Of a stretch of 64,000 nucleotides of DNA, positions 53,644-63,500 are shown in pieces. Position 1 is the first letter of the stretch. Every line of letters begins with the position of its first letter. Made by a program: the position numbers and the translations under genes. This DNA is from DATLLJ01 sp965229885. GTDB lineage: Bacteria; Acidobacteriota; Vicinamibacteria; Vicinamibacterales; CAVVIG01. Location of the stretch: the NCBI GenBank assembly GCA_965229885.1, contig CBDDJX010000002.1:1-64000 (forward strand), given 5' to 3'. The notes beneath the pieces are model-generated. The model saw only the letters and a list, made by a program, of their open reading frames with translations, was not told the DNA's origin and searched no databases.

Positions 53644-56229
53644 ATGCCGAAAGTGCTCAAGTTGGTATGCGCGTCGATCGTGGCGGCTCTAGCCAGTGTG
53701 GCGTCGTTTTCCCAGCCTGCTCAGCCCGCCCAGTCATCACCGCCGGACGCCGTTACCCTCCGGATTATCGTGGCCACTTCAGCCGATGACGCGTCGCGCA
53801 TCATCGATCGATTGAACAGGGACGAGAACTTCGTCGCGCTGGCCGAGGCGGAGTCGATCGATCCAAGTGCCGCTGTCGGCGGCTTCCTTGGGAAGATCGC
53901 GTTATCGAGCCTGCGCCCCGACCTGAGAAACGCACTACAGGGTCTGAAGCCAGGACAACTGAGCCGGGTGGTGCAGATTCCGACCGGATTCGCGATTCTG
54001 AAGCTGGTCGAGGACGCGGATCCCGCGAACACGAAGGTGGTTAGTCCGTCACGAATTCCAGCCCTGGCGGCCACTGGCGTCGTGAAGTATCGAACCGAGA
54101 TTGGCGGGTACCTGGAGGCGGAAACGGTCCTGCAAGCGCATCCCAAACCAGCCGACTGGGACCAGGATCTGCGCGCAATGTGCCAGGCGCGTCGCGACTC
54201 TCTGGCGTTCGCGGACAAGCGCCTCGAAGATTTCTTTTCGGCGGACAATCAGGCCGCACGTGTAGCGCAGCGGCCCTTCGACCTGATCCAGACTATCTTC
54301 GCACGGGCTCAGCTCTACGCCTATCAGGGTCAGATGGATCGTGCGATCGATCACTATCAGCAGGCCTACGAACTTGCGGTTTCCGATGCGCCTGAGTTGA
54401 CGCGCGAGCTGGAACTGGCGCTGGGCATCGCGTACCTGCACAAGTCCGAAATGGCCAACGACGCGTACCGCGCACCGGGCGAGGTCTGCCTGCTTCCGAT
54501 GCGGCCGGGTCAATCGTACGCCAGGACGGGAGACTCCGAAAAAGCCATCGAGCACTTTCTCAAGTACCTTCGGCAGAGCCCCGACGAACTTGACGTGCGG
54601 TGGCTGCTCAATCTCGCGTACATGACGCTTGGTCGGTATCCCGACCACGTACCGCCGGCCTATCTCATTCCAACGACGGCGTTCGCGTCCGAGGAGGACG
54701 TCGGGCGCTTCCGCGACGTGGCGCCGCAAGCCGGGCTGGACGTGTTCGCAACCGCGGGAGGCGTGATCGTGGACGATTTCGCGGGGAACGGCCGCTTCGA
54801 CGTCGTGACGTCCGACATGGACAGTTGCGCGCCACTGCACTACTTTGGCAACAACGGCGATGGAACCTTCACCGAGCGGACCTCTGCGGCCGGGCTGGAC
54901 GGGCAGCTGGGCGGCCTGAACATCGTCCAGACTGATTACAACAACGACGGCTGCAAGGATCTTCTAGTGCTGCGCGGCGGATGGCAGTCGGCTCAGCGCA
55001 AGTCCCTGCTGCGAAATAATTGCAACCGGACTTTCACGGACGTGACCGCGGAGAGCGGCCTGGCGACGCCGGCAACGAGTACGCAAACCGCGGCCTGGGC
55101 GGACATCAACAATGACGGACTCCTCGATCTCTTCGTTGGCAACGAGGACAGCCCGGCGCAATTGTTCCTGAACAAGGGAGATGGCACGTTCGAAGACATC
55201 GCCCGCGCCGCCGGCGTCGGCCGCGTCGCGTTCACCAAAGGAGTGGCCGCAGCCGACTACGACAACGACGGGTTCATCGATTTCTATGTGTCGAACAGGG
55301 GCGGGACCAACTTTCTCTATAGAAACAACCACAACAACACGTTCACCGAGTTGGCACAGGTCGCTGGAGTGCCGGGGCCGGGCATCGGTTTCGCGACCTG
55401 GTTCTTCGATTACGACAACGATGGCTGGCAGGATCTGTTCGTGACCAGCTACTTCCTCTCGCTCGACGAATCGGTGCGGACGTATCTGGGACTGGCCCAT
55501 AACGCCACGACGATGCTGCTCTATAAGAATTTGAAGGACGGATCGTTCCGGGATGTGACGGCGGAGGTTGGTCTCGACAAGGTGTTCATGCCCATGGGGG
55601 CCAATTTCGGCGACATCGACAACGACGGATTCCTCGATATCTATCTCGGCAACGGCAACCCTTCCTACGGTTCCCTGGTGCCCCACGTTCTTATGCGCAA
55701 CAAGAGCGGGAAATCGTTCGTCGACGTCACGGCGTCGTCCGGTACTGGCGAGCTGCACAAGGGGCACGGAATCGCCTTTGCCGATCTGGACAACGACGGC
55801 GATGAAGACATCGTGGCCGAAATCGGTGGAGCGACGCCGGGCGACCGTCACGTGCTGCGGCTGTTCGAGAATCCCGGCCACGGGAACGATTGGATCAGCC
55901 TGAAGCTGGTGGGCACCAAGACCAACCGCGCGGCGATCGGTGCGCGGATCAAAGTGACCGTGGAAAACGCGGGCCGCCCCACGCGCTCGATCTATCGCTC
56001 GGTCGGAAGCGGCGGGTCCTTCGGCGCGTCGCCTCTGGAGCAGCACATCGGCCTGGGTCGGTCGGCGCGGATCGTCGACCTGGAGATCTGGTGGCCCACC
56101 AGCAATACGCGCCGGCACTTTGCGGAAGTCGACACGAATCAGGTTCTGGAAATCACCGAGCTCGCGCCGGATTATCGGAGAGTGGAACGGGTTCCGATGC
56201 GGCTGGGAGGCGAGAGGAGGACCCGATGA
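53644..56229 (+). CDS. Exported PpiC-TPR-VCBS-ASPIC/UnbV multidomain protein
   Basis: An 861-residue protein. After a signal peptide (KLVCASIVAALASVASFSQ), residues about 38-125 resemble a parvulin (PpiC) peptidyl-prolyl isomerase domain: IIVATSADDASRIIDRLNRDENFVALAEAESIDPSAAVGGFLGKI, LKPGQLSRVVQIPTGFAILKL. Residues about 210-340 look like TPR helices (AQLYAYQGQMDRAIDHYQQAYEL, YARTGDSEKAIEHFLKYLRQSPDE). Residues about 350-720 contain six VCBS/FG-GAP calcium loops (DYNNDGCKD, DINNDGLLD, DYDNDGFID, DYDNDGWQD, DIDNDGFLD, DLDNDGDED). An ASPIC/UnbV domain closes it (NDWISLKLVGTKTNRAAIGARIKV, IGLGRSARIVDLEIWWPTS). The stop overlaps the CusF-SCO1 ATG (ATGA), so the two are co-translated. Role unknown; probably extracytoplasmic binding or folding. 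Confidence 0.85.
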   Translation: MPKVLKLVCASIVAALASVASFSQPAQPAQSSPPDAVTLRIIVATSADDASRIIDRLNRDENFVALAEAESIDPSAAVGGFLGKIALSSLRPDLRNALQGLKPGQLSRVVQIPTGFAILKLVEDADPANTKVVSPSRIPALAATGVVKYRTEIGGYLEAETVLQAHPKPADWDQDLRAMCQARRDSLAFADKRLEDFFSADNQAARVAQRPFDLIQTIFARAQLYAYQGQMDRAIDHYQQAYELAVSDAPELTRELELALGIAYLHKSEMANDAYRAPGEVCLLPMRPGQSYARTGDSEKAIEHFLKYLRQSPDELDVRWLLNLAYMTLGRYPDHVPPAYLIPTTAFASEEDVGRFRDVAPQAGLDVFATAGGVIVDDFAGNGRFDVVTSDMDSCAPLHYFGNNGDGTFTERTSAAGLDGQLGGLNIVQTDYNNDGCKDLLVLRGGWQSAQRKSLLRNNCNRTFTDVTAESGLATPATSTQTAAWADINNDGLLDLFVGNEDSPAQLFLNKGDGTFEDIARAAGVGRVAFTKGVAAADYDNDGFIDFYVSNRGGTNFLYRNNHNNTFTELAQVAGVPGPGIGFATWFFDYDNDGWQDLFVTSYFLSLDESVRTYLGLAHNATTMLLYKNLKDGSFRDVTAEVGLDKVFMPMGANFGDIDNDGFLDIYLGNGNPSYGSLVPHVLMRNKSGKSFVDVTASSGTGELHKGHGIAFADLDNDGDEDIVAEIGGATPGDRHVLRLFENPGHGNDWISLKLVGTKTNRAAIGARIKVTVENAGRPTRSIYRSVGSGGSFGASPLEQHIGLGRSARIVDLEIWWPTSNTRRHFAEVDTNQVLEITELAPDYRRVERVPMRLGGERRTR

Positions 56230-57122
56230 AGCGTCTCTTTCTCTTCGGACTGCTCCTGTTCCTGGCGGCCCCGTCCGCCTTGGCGCAGCAGTATCCGGTG
56301 ACAGGCATGGTATTGACGGTCGATCGCGCCCGCAATACGTTCACGGCGTCGATCGAGGCCATCCCCGGCTATATGGTCGCGATGACCATGCCGTTCGAGG
56401 TTCGACAGCCGAAGGATCTCGACGGCCTGGCGCCTGGGGCGGTCGTGGCGTTTACGCTCATCGTCGACAAGAAGTCCTCGCATGTCGACCGCATTCGTAT
56501 TGTGCGATACCAAAGCATGCAGGCTGATCCGTTGGCGGCCAGCCGGCTGAAGCGACTCTATCGACTCGTCGCGGGCCCCGCCGCGGTAAAGGCAGTCGCG
56601 GTTGGCGAGACCGTGCCGGATTTCAGGCTGACCGACCAGAAGCGGCGGCAGGTCGCACTTGCCGACCTGCGAGGGAAAGTCGTCGCCATCAACTTTGTCT
56701 ATACCAGGTGCGTGTTGCCGAATTTTTGCCTGCGCATTGCCAACAATTTCGCGGTGCTTCAGAAGCGCTTCAAGGGGCAACTCGGTCGGGACCTGGTGCT
56801 GTTGACGATCACCTTCGACCCCGTCCGCGACACGCCGGACATCCTGGCGCAGTATGCCGACGGGTTGAAAGCCGATCCTGAGAACTGGCGTTTCCTGACC
56901 GGCGCAGTTCCTGACGTGCAACGTGTCTGCGACTTGTTTGGCGTGGACGCGTTTCTCGACGAAGGGCTGATGAGCCACAATCTGCACACGGCGCTCATCG
57001 ATCGACAGGGGAAGCTCGTCGCTAATATCGAGGGCAACCAGTTCACGGCTGTTCAACTTGGCGACCTGACTGAGACCGCGCTCAGACGGTCCGAAGTTCC
57101 AACGGGTCCCGCCCGCCGTTGA
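56226..57122 (+). CDS. CusF-like domain fused to SCO1/SenC thioredoxin-fold copper chaperone
   Basis: A 298-residue protein with a signal peptide (MKRLFLFGLLLFLAAPSALAQ). Residues about 24-95 match CusF/CusF_Ec copper-binding domains (VTGMVLTVDRARNTFTASIEAIPGYMVAMTMPFEV with the M-M pair, then LAPGAVVAFTLIVDKKSSHVDRIRIV). Residues about 125-290 are SCO1/SenC: DFRLTDQKRRQVALADLRGKVVAINFVYTRC-VLPNF-C, TITFDPVRDTPDILAQYADGLKADPENWRFLTG and the copper-ligand His in SHNLHTALID. The spacing Cys-x5-Cys is found in many SCO-like proteins. It is linked to copper delivery to cytochrome oxidase or related cuproenzymes. The last 9 codons lie over an antisense trace of the hydrolase-PDZ family, so the natural C terminus was probably replaced. 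Confidence 0.88.
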   Translation: MKRLFLFGLLLFLAAPSALAQQYPVTGMVLTVDRARNTFTASIEAIPGYMVAMTMPFEVRQPKDLDGLAPGAVVAFTLIVDKKSSHVDRIRIVRYQSMQADPLAASRLKRLYRLVAGPAAVKAVAVGETVPDFRLTDQKRRQVALADLRGKVVAINFVYTRCVLPNFCLRIANNFAVLQKRFKGQLGRDLVLLTITFDPVRDTPDILAQYADGLKADPENWRFLTGAVPDVQRVCDLFGVDAFLDEGLMSHNLHTALIDRQGKLVANIEGNQFTAVQLGDLTETALRRSEVPTGPARR

Positions 57123-57147
57123 CGACAAAGAACGGCTTGTTGCGGGG
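57103..57147 (-). pseudogene. 15-codon trace of the hydrolase-PDZ family
   Basis: On the minus strand this reads RNKPFFVVNGGRDPL, identical but for one residue to RNKPFFIVNGGRDPL in the 44245-45831 product. The match ends on both sides. It overlaps the 3' end of the SCO1 gene in antisense and marks a recombination scar. Confidence 0.7.
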
Positions 57148-57254
57148 TTTTCCGTTCCGGTCTCGTTCACCCCGACCGTTCTATGGACCAAAGACGCGGA
57201 CACGATTCTCGGAAAATCGCCCGTGTATCGAACCGTTAGTTTAGACTCACGACA

Positions 57255-58493
57255 CTAGCGCGTTTCCTTGTCCGGTGGTGGGGTCGTTTCGGGCCCTGCA
57301 GTCTCGCCCGTGACTCCCGGGTGTCCCGTGACGGCTGATACGCGTCCGAGGAGGGAGCGCGCGTCCGCGTCCTGTGGATTCAGACTCAGCAGGGTTTGCA
57401 GGTGAACGATCGCTCGGTCGGGCTTGCCTTGTCTGACGAACAAGACGGCCATGTTGTAGTGGGCGGCGGTGTTCCGAGGATCGAGCCGAAGGACCGCTTT
57501 AAACTCCGCGCCGGCCCCGTTGAGGTCTCCGAGCTGGGCGAGGGCGGTCCCCAGGGCGAGGGAGGCCCCCAGATTGACATCGGCCGGAATGCTGTCGGGA
57601 TTGGCGGCGGCGGCCTTGCGAAATTCGTCGGCGGCCTCTGCGAACCTTCCAGCGTCGAACGCCAGTCGGCCCCTCAGTAGATGAATCCGATCTCCGCGAA
57701 TCAACGACTGCAGGCTATCCGCCAGTGGATCGGGCGCGCGGGTGCCGACCGGGCCTTGTTTCATCAGATTGGCCTGCGCCGCCTCGATATCGCCTAGTCC
57801 TCGGTACGCCATCGCCATCGCGTAGTGGATGCGATTGGCGTTGGGGACCTGAGCCAGCGCTTGATGGAAATACTCGATAGCCTGCGCGTAGTTGCCAGCC
57901 GATACAGCAACCTGTCCCAGCCCGTACCGGGCGGCGGCGCTTGTCGGATCGATCACCAGCGCCTGCTCGAAATGCTCGCGCGCCTCATCGAGGTGGTTTT
58001 GGCCCAAATGGAGATTCCCGACATGAACGGGCAGCGCCAGATAGTTGGGACGCAACGGACGGGCCAGGGAGTAGTACGTCAGGGCTGCCTCGGTGCGGCC
58101 CTCCGACTGGGCGATGTGGCCCAAGAAATACACCCATCGAAACTCCTTCGGGGCAAGGCGGCGGGCGTTCCGGTAACACTCTTCGGCCGGCGAGGTCAGC
58201 GAGTAGGCGTGGTACGCCTCGCCCAACAGGCCATAGGCTTCGCTCAGCTCGCGATCGTCAATCGACGAGTCGCTCGTGAGAGCGGCCAGCGATTCCTCAA
58301 GAGACCGAAGCTGCTCACCGACAGCCGCCTCGAGTCGGTCCAGGTCGGGGGTGTGGACGGGCACAAGCCCGGCTTTGGACGGCAGCACCGTGCGGCGCTG
58401 CGCATCGGCCTGCGCCCGCGCGTCAGCGGGTGTGGGGACCGCGCTCGCGAGGGCCAGACAGAGAACCAGTCGCTGGATCGGTCCCGCGTTCAT
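57255..58493 (-). CDS. Exported TPR-repeat protein
   Basis: A 412-residue protein with a signal peptide (RLVLCLALASAVPTPADA). About eight TPR units follow from residue 70: AYGLLGEAYHAYSLTSPAEECYRNARRLAPKE, YFLGHIAQSEGRTEAALTYYSLARPLRPN, GNLHLGQNHLDEAREHFEQALVIDPTS, YGLGQVAVSAGNYAQAIEYFHQALAQVPN and so on. The C terminus is Thr/Pro-rich. It follows the CRTAC1-like gene by 10 nt on the same strand, so the two form an operon; TPR/UnbV pairs are common in Acidobacteria and the TPR protein may scaffold its partner. Confidence 0.88.
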   Translation of the reverse strand: MNAGPIQRLVLCLALASAVPTPADARAQADAQRRTVLPSKAGLVPVHTPDLDRLEAAVGEQLRSLEESLAALTSDSSIDDRELSEAYGLLGEAYHAYSLTSPAEECYRNARRLAPKEFRWVYFLGHIAQSEGRTEAALTYYSLARPLRPNYLALPVHVGNLHLGQNHLDEAREHFEQALVIDPTSAAARYGLGQVAVSAGNYAQAIEYFHQALAQVPNANRIHYAMAMAYRGLGDIEAAQANLMKQGPVGTRAPDPLADSLQSLIRGDRIHLLRGRLAFDAGRFAEAADEFRKAAAANPDSIPADVNLGASLALGTALAQLGDLNGAGAEFKAVLRLDPRNTAAHYNMAVLFVRQGKPDRAIVHLQTLLSLNPQDADARSLLGRVSAVTGHPGVTGETAGPETTPPPDKETR

Positions 58494-58503
58494 CGAAGGC
58501 GCC

Positions 58504-60288
58504 TCAAGGCTGTCTCAGCCTGTCATTCGATCCGCCTTGCCTGAGGGTCAGATACCGTCGGGTCTGCGGATTCCGCCACTCTTCGATCTCCCCAGACGGC
58601 CAGCGCACCCGTACGGCCTCGACACGCTCGGAGCGGCCGAGCCCCACGAGCACCCTGGGGTCGTGAGCGGACAAATACCCGCCATCGGTTCGCACCCGCC
58701 GTCGCAATAACTGATCCTTCGAGACGATCACATCAACTCGAGCACCTAACATGTCTCTACCGCCGCTCGTGCCAACGAGCCGCAGACCCAGCCACCCGCG
58801 CCGGTTTCCCACGGTGTTGAGCAAGAGTTGTGGACGTCCATTGTTATTCGACACGAGCACATCCGTATCGCCATCATTATCGACGTCGCCGAACGCCGCG
58901 CCCCGACTGACATCCAATCGCTGGAACGCTTCCCCGGCGGTCGACGAGACATCGACGAAGGTTCCTTGTCCCGAGTTGTGGAACAGCTGGTTCGGCTGGC
59001 CGAAGCGTGAGCCCTCACGCTGGCGAGAACCATCGATCAGCGTTCGAACAGACCCATTGGCCGACAGCAGATCGAGCCAGCCGTCATTGTCATAGTCGAA
59101 CCACAGTGTGCCAAAACCCGTGTCGCGCCGTGACTGCCGGCCGAGGCCCGCTTTGATGGTCCGGTCTTCGAAGAGGGCGTTACCGAGGTTGACGTACAGC
59201 GTGTTGGTTTCTTCCATCAAGTGGGTGAGGAAGATATCCGGGTGGCCGTCGCCGTTGAAATCGCCGGAATCGACGCCCATGCCCGCCTCTGCCTGACCGT
59301 CGCGATTGACCGCGGCGCCGCCGAGCAGTGCCCGGTCCTGGAACGTGCCGTCTCGCTGATTGACCCAGAGTTGATTAGGATCCGCGTCGTTGGCAACGTA
59401 GACGTCAGGCCAGCCATCGCCGTCAAAATCGTCCGTCACCGCGCCCATCCCCGCGCCGTATTCACGAAGGATTCCCGAAGCGGTGGACGCGTCTTCGAAT
59501 ATCCCATTACCCTTGTTGTGAAAAAGGCGGTCTGGCATTGGACGAAAAGCCTTGAGCCCGCAGTAGTCCTCGGCGCTGTTCGCCGCATAGCACGTCGGGT
59601 AATTCGAGACGGAAAAATCGACGTAGTTCGTGACGAACAGGTCGAGCCAGCCGTCCCTGTCGTAGTCGAAGAAGGACGCGCTCATGCTCCACCGCGGATC
59701 ATTGGTCCCTGTCTTGCCGGTCACATCTGAAAACGTGCCATCGCCGTTATTGAGGAACATCACGTTCGAGTGCAGGGTGGTCACATAGAGGTCGGCCCAT
59801 CCATCGTTGTTGATGTCGCCGGTGGCAACGCCCATGCCGTAACCGCTCACGCGGATACCGCTCTTCTCAGTGACGTCCGTAAATGCCAGGGTTTTATTCC
59901 CGCTTTCCACGAGTGTATTTCGGTACAGCCGGCCGACGGGCGTTGCCCGTGCCGCCGTCCTGGGAACACCGAGCGCGCCGCCCTGGACGAGAAAGACGTC
60001 CAGATCGCCGTCCTTGTCGACGTCGAGCAGTGCCGCGCCTGAGCCTGTGATCCTCGGAAGGTAAAAATGCCCGGTCGCGCCGTTGTCGTGCTGAAAGTCG
60101 AGCCGCACACGGTCCGTCGCGTTCTCAAACAGACCTTGTGCCGCGTGTCCAACGGGTCCCAGTAGTCCCGTCGCGACGGACAGGGCGAAGGCGACAGACG
60201 CCGCGGCAACGCCACTTTTGCCGTCAGGCACACCGACCGCTGAACCACTGCGATCGCTGTTTGGTTGCGCCGGATTCTTCACTCGCAT
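58504..60288 (-). CDS. Exported CRTAC1-like protein (VCBS repeats plus ASPIC/UnbV)
   Basis: A 594-residue protein. Signal-like segment VAAASVAFALSVATGLLG, then RVRLDFQHDNGATGHFYLPRITGSGAALLDVDKDGDLDVFLVQGG. Seven acidic calcium-loop motifs are seen (DVDKDGDLD, DINNDGWAD, DYDRDGWLD, DFDGDGWPD, DFNGDGHPD, DYDNDGWLD, DVDNDGDTD), consistent with a seven-bladed integrin-alpha-like propeller. The ASPIC/UnbV domain ends it (RRGWLGLRLVGTSGGRDMLGARVDV, LVGLGRSERVEAVRVRWPSGEIEEW). Related in build to the UnbV part of the 53644 gene. First gene of the operon with the TPR protein; divergent from the TonB receptor. Confidence 0.92.
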   Translation of the reverse strand: MRVKNPAQPNSDRSGSAVGVPDGKSGVAAASVAFALSVATGLLGPVGHAAQGLFENATDRVRLDFQHDNGATGHFYLPRITGSGAALLDVDKDGDLDVFLVQGGALGVPRTAARATPVGRLYRNTLVESGNKTLAFTDVTEKSGIRVSGYGMGVATGDINNDGWADLYVTTLHSNVMFLNNGDGTFSDVTGKTGTNDPRWSMSASFFDYDRDGWLDLFVTNYVDFSVSNYPTCYAANSAEDYCGLKAFRPMPDRLFHNKGNGIFEDASTASGILREYGAGMGAVTDDFDGDGWPDVYVANDADPNQLWVNQRDGTFQDRALLGGAAVNRDGQAEAGMGVDSGDFNGDGHPDIFLTHLMEETNTLYVNLGNALFEDRTIKAGLGRQSRRDTGFGTLWFDYDNDGWLDLLSANGSVRTLIDGSRQREGSRFGQPNQLFHNSGQGTFVDVSSTAGEAFQRLDVSRGAAFGDVDNDGDTDVLVSNNNGRPQLLLNTVGNRRGWLGLRLVGTSGGRDMLGARVDVIVSKDQLLRRRVRTDGGYLSAHDPRVLVGLGRSERVEAVRVRWPSGEIEEWRNPQTRRYLTLRQGGSNDRLRQP

Positions 60289-60477
60289 TAATGTAGTTCA
60301 GATGGCCCGCAGTCGGGAACCCAGACGCAACCTGAGGTTCCCGTGACCTCTCACACCGGGAGCAGCGCGAGCGGGCCTTTGTAGGCGGCCCGATCGCATC
60401 TGGTAAATGGGAGATCGGCTCTCCAAGTTTTTGGATGAGAGTCGGGGCATCTTATTCTTGACAGCTGCCGTACCCTA

Positions 60478-60506
60478 TTGACTCACGCAGGGGTTGATGT
60501 TACGTT
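60478..60506 (+). promoter_or_regulatory. Candidate sigma70-type promoter for the TonB receptor gene
   Basis: TTGACT (60478-60483) and TACGTT (60501-60506) are separated by 17 nt, about 75 nt before the start codon, in a 293-nt intergenic region between divergent genes. The -10 match is weak, so this is only a candidate. Confidence 0.25.
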
Positions 60507-60581
60507 CTCACCCGCAGGAATCGGTGGGCCGGTAATGGGTCTGCTCGGTCAAGTGGTCAGTTGTCAAGGGGAAGTCATTAT

Positions 60582-63500
60582 ATGAAGCTATTGAACGTGC
60601 GCCTAGCGTTGCTCTCTCTCCCAATCGCGTGTCTCCTCTTGCCAGCGCCTGTCTTGGCGCAGACTACTGTGGCCGGCGGCATCGCCGGACTGGTGAGAGA
60701 CACGTCAGGTGGGGTGCTGCCAGGCGTGACCGTACAAGTTGCCAGTCCGGCCCTTATCGAACAGACGCGCGAAGCTTTCACCGACGGGCAGGGCAGGTAC
60801 GCGTTTGTCAACCTGCTGGCGGGCACGTACTCCGTAACATTCTCGCTAAGCGGATTCAACACGCTTAATCGCGAGGGCATCGAGTTGACGACGGGTTTCA
60901 CCGCTACGGTGAATGCGGACATGCCCGTGGGGGCGCTCGAAGAGACGATCACGGTGACCGCCGCGAGCCCGGTGGTAGATACTCAGAATGTACGCTCGCA
61001 GACCGTGCTGACCCGCGTAGTTCTCGACGCGCTCCCAACCGGAAAAACGACCGCGGCTTTTGCGGCGCTCACCGTGGGGGCCAGTACGTGGAGCGTGGGA
61101 GGGGTCATGCAGGATGTCGGTGGCAGTAGGGGCGAGCAATACGGCAGCGTCCTGATCCACGGCAGTCGCCACTCGGACGGAAAGAACCTCTTCGATGGCA
61201 TGCGGTATAACAACCTGCTTCAAAACGGCAGCGGGGGGGCCCGGTGGTGGAACCCCAACCAGAATGCCGTTAACGAGGTGGTTCTCGAAACGAGCGGTCT
61301 GTCGGCCGAGTCCGAGACCGGCGGAGTCCAGTCGAACATCATACCCAAGGATGGAGGCAACCTTTTCACGTACAGCTTCGTCACAGCCTACACTGGCAGG
61401 GACCTGCAGAACGAGAATCTGACGCCTGCCCTGATCGCTCGCGGCCTCACAATGCCCACTCACATCAACCAGATTTATGATATTGGAGGGGGAGCCGGTG
61501 GTCCGATCGCGCAGAACAAATTGTGGTATTACGCTGCCGTCAGAAAGTGGGGCAGTCAGGAGGATTACGCAGGCGTTTTCTGGAATAAAGCCCAGGGCCA
61601 GTTGCCGCTCAAGAACGGTCCGGCCATTGAAGCCCCCGCCGGGACGGAGGGGTTTTATGTTCCCGATGAGACTCGGCCGTACTTCTTCAATGTCTACAAT
61701 AGGGACCTCAGCATCCGCCTGACATACCAGGCCAATGCGAAACACAGATTCACTGGCTACTTTGGCAATCAGTACAACTGCCAATGTCTCCAGATAGGTG
61801 GATCGGGCTTTAGGAGAAACGATCCCGGAGCAGCTGCCAATCACTTCTTTGTCCCGAACGCCCTAGGCACAGCCACCTGGACTTACGCGGCCTCCAACCG
61901 GCTCTTGCTTGACGCCGGCGCGGCGAGGCTGGTGAACTTCATTAGCACGCGTCGAAGCGCGGAGACGGGGATTGACGACATCTCGATCGTTGAGCAATCG
62001 ACGGGCTTCTTGTACAACGCGGCGAGTTATGGCGTTACGTCGGTAGCCCACAATGAACCGGCTGGGACCGATGTCGGCCAGTACAACCAGCGGTTCAACG
62101 TCAACTACGTGACGGGGTCGCACGCCGTCAAGATTGGGGTCCAAACATTGTTTGGAAGGCAGAACTATCCGGGTAATGAGGTCAACGGCCCCGACGAAGT
62201 TGGCCCCGTCCACTATTACTTCCTCAACGGTCGCCCGAGTAGGATTCGCCAGTGGGCCTCACCCGGGTCCGCATTCCAGAAAGTGAAGAACATGAGCGTT
62301 TTCGCCCAGGATCAGTGGACCTTGAACCGAATGACCCTCAATTATGGCATGCGGTTTGACTGGGTCAACGGCACGGTGCCAGCGCAGACGCGGCTTGGCG
62401 GGCTGTGGTTAAAGGCGTTCGAGATCGCCGAAATCAAGAATGTTCCCAACTTCAAGGATATCAATTACCGCATGGGGGGCGCGTATGACCTGTTTGGCGA
62501 CGGCAAGACCGCGCTTAAGGGCTCGATTGGTCGATATGTGGGAGCGGAAGGAACAAATCTGACGGCTAATGTGAACCCAGCGACCGCGATCGCCACGAAC
62601 ACATTCCGGAATTGGACCGATAACGACCACGATTTTTATCCCGATTGCAACCTGGCCAATTTCGCGGCCCAGAGCCCGGACACGACCGGCAGCATCGACA
62701 CGTGCGGGGCGATCTCCAATAACCGATTTGGCACATCGCAAGTCTCAAACATCTTTAAGGATGAGGTGCTCGGGGGCTGGGGGAATCGGCAGTACAACTG
62801 GCAGCTCGCCGCTACCGTGCAGCAGGAGCTGGCATCGGGAGTGTCATTTACTGGGGGTTACTTTCGCACATGGTTTGGCAACTTCCTCGCCACCACAAAC
62901 TTGTTGGCCGACCCGACGCAGTATGACCCGTTTTGCGTCACAGTGCCGGTAGATCCGGGGTTGCCTGGCGGCGGCGGGAACGTGATCTGCGATGGGCTTG
63001 GAGACGTCAACGTCGCGAGGTTTGGCGGGGTGCTTCTGGAGAGGAGCCATTCGTCGAACTTTGGGAAGCAGCAAGAAGTCTACGATGGCATCGACGCCAC
63101 CATTGTCGCGCGGCTTGGAAACGGCAAGCTGATTCAAGGCGGCATGAACACTGGGCGAACTCGGAAGCAATGCGTCGTGACGAGTTCACCGGTACAGTAC
63201 TGCAAGAATACCCCGCCGTTCTGGCACCCGCAGATCAAGTTCTCAGGCGTCTACCCACTCCCCGTCTGGGGTCTCCAGGCGAGCGCGACGGTACAAAACC
63301 TGCCCGGTTCCCCTTACACGGCAACCCGGATCTTTACGAATGCGGAAATCGCGCCGTCGCTCGGCCGCGATCTGTCATCGGGGCCGAACGGTGTGAAGGC
63401 CGTAGCGATGATCGAACCCAACACGCAGTTCGAGGGACGGCTATCGCAGGTCGACGTGCGCCTGACCAAGACATTTCAGATCGGTAGTAGAGGCCGTCTG

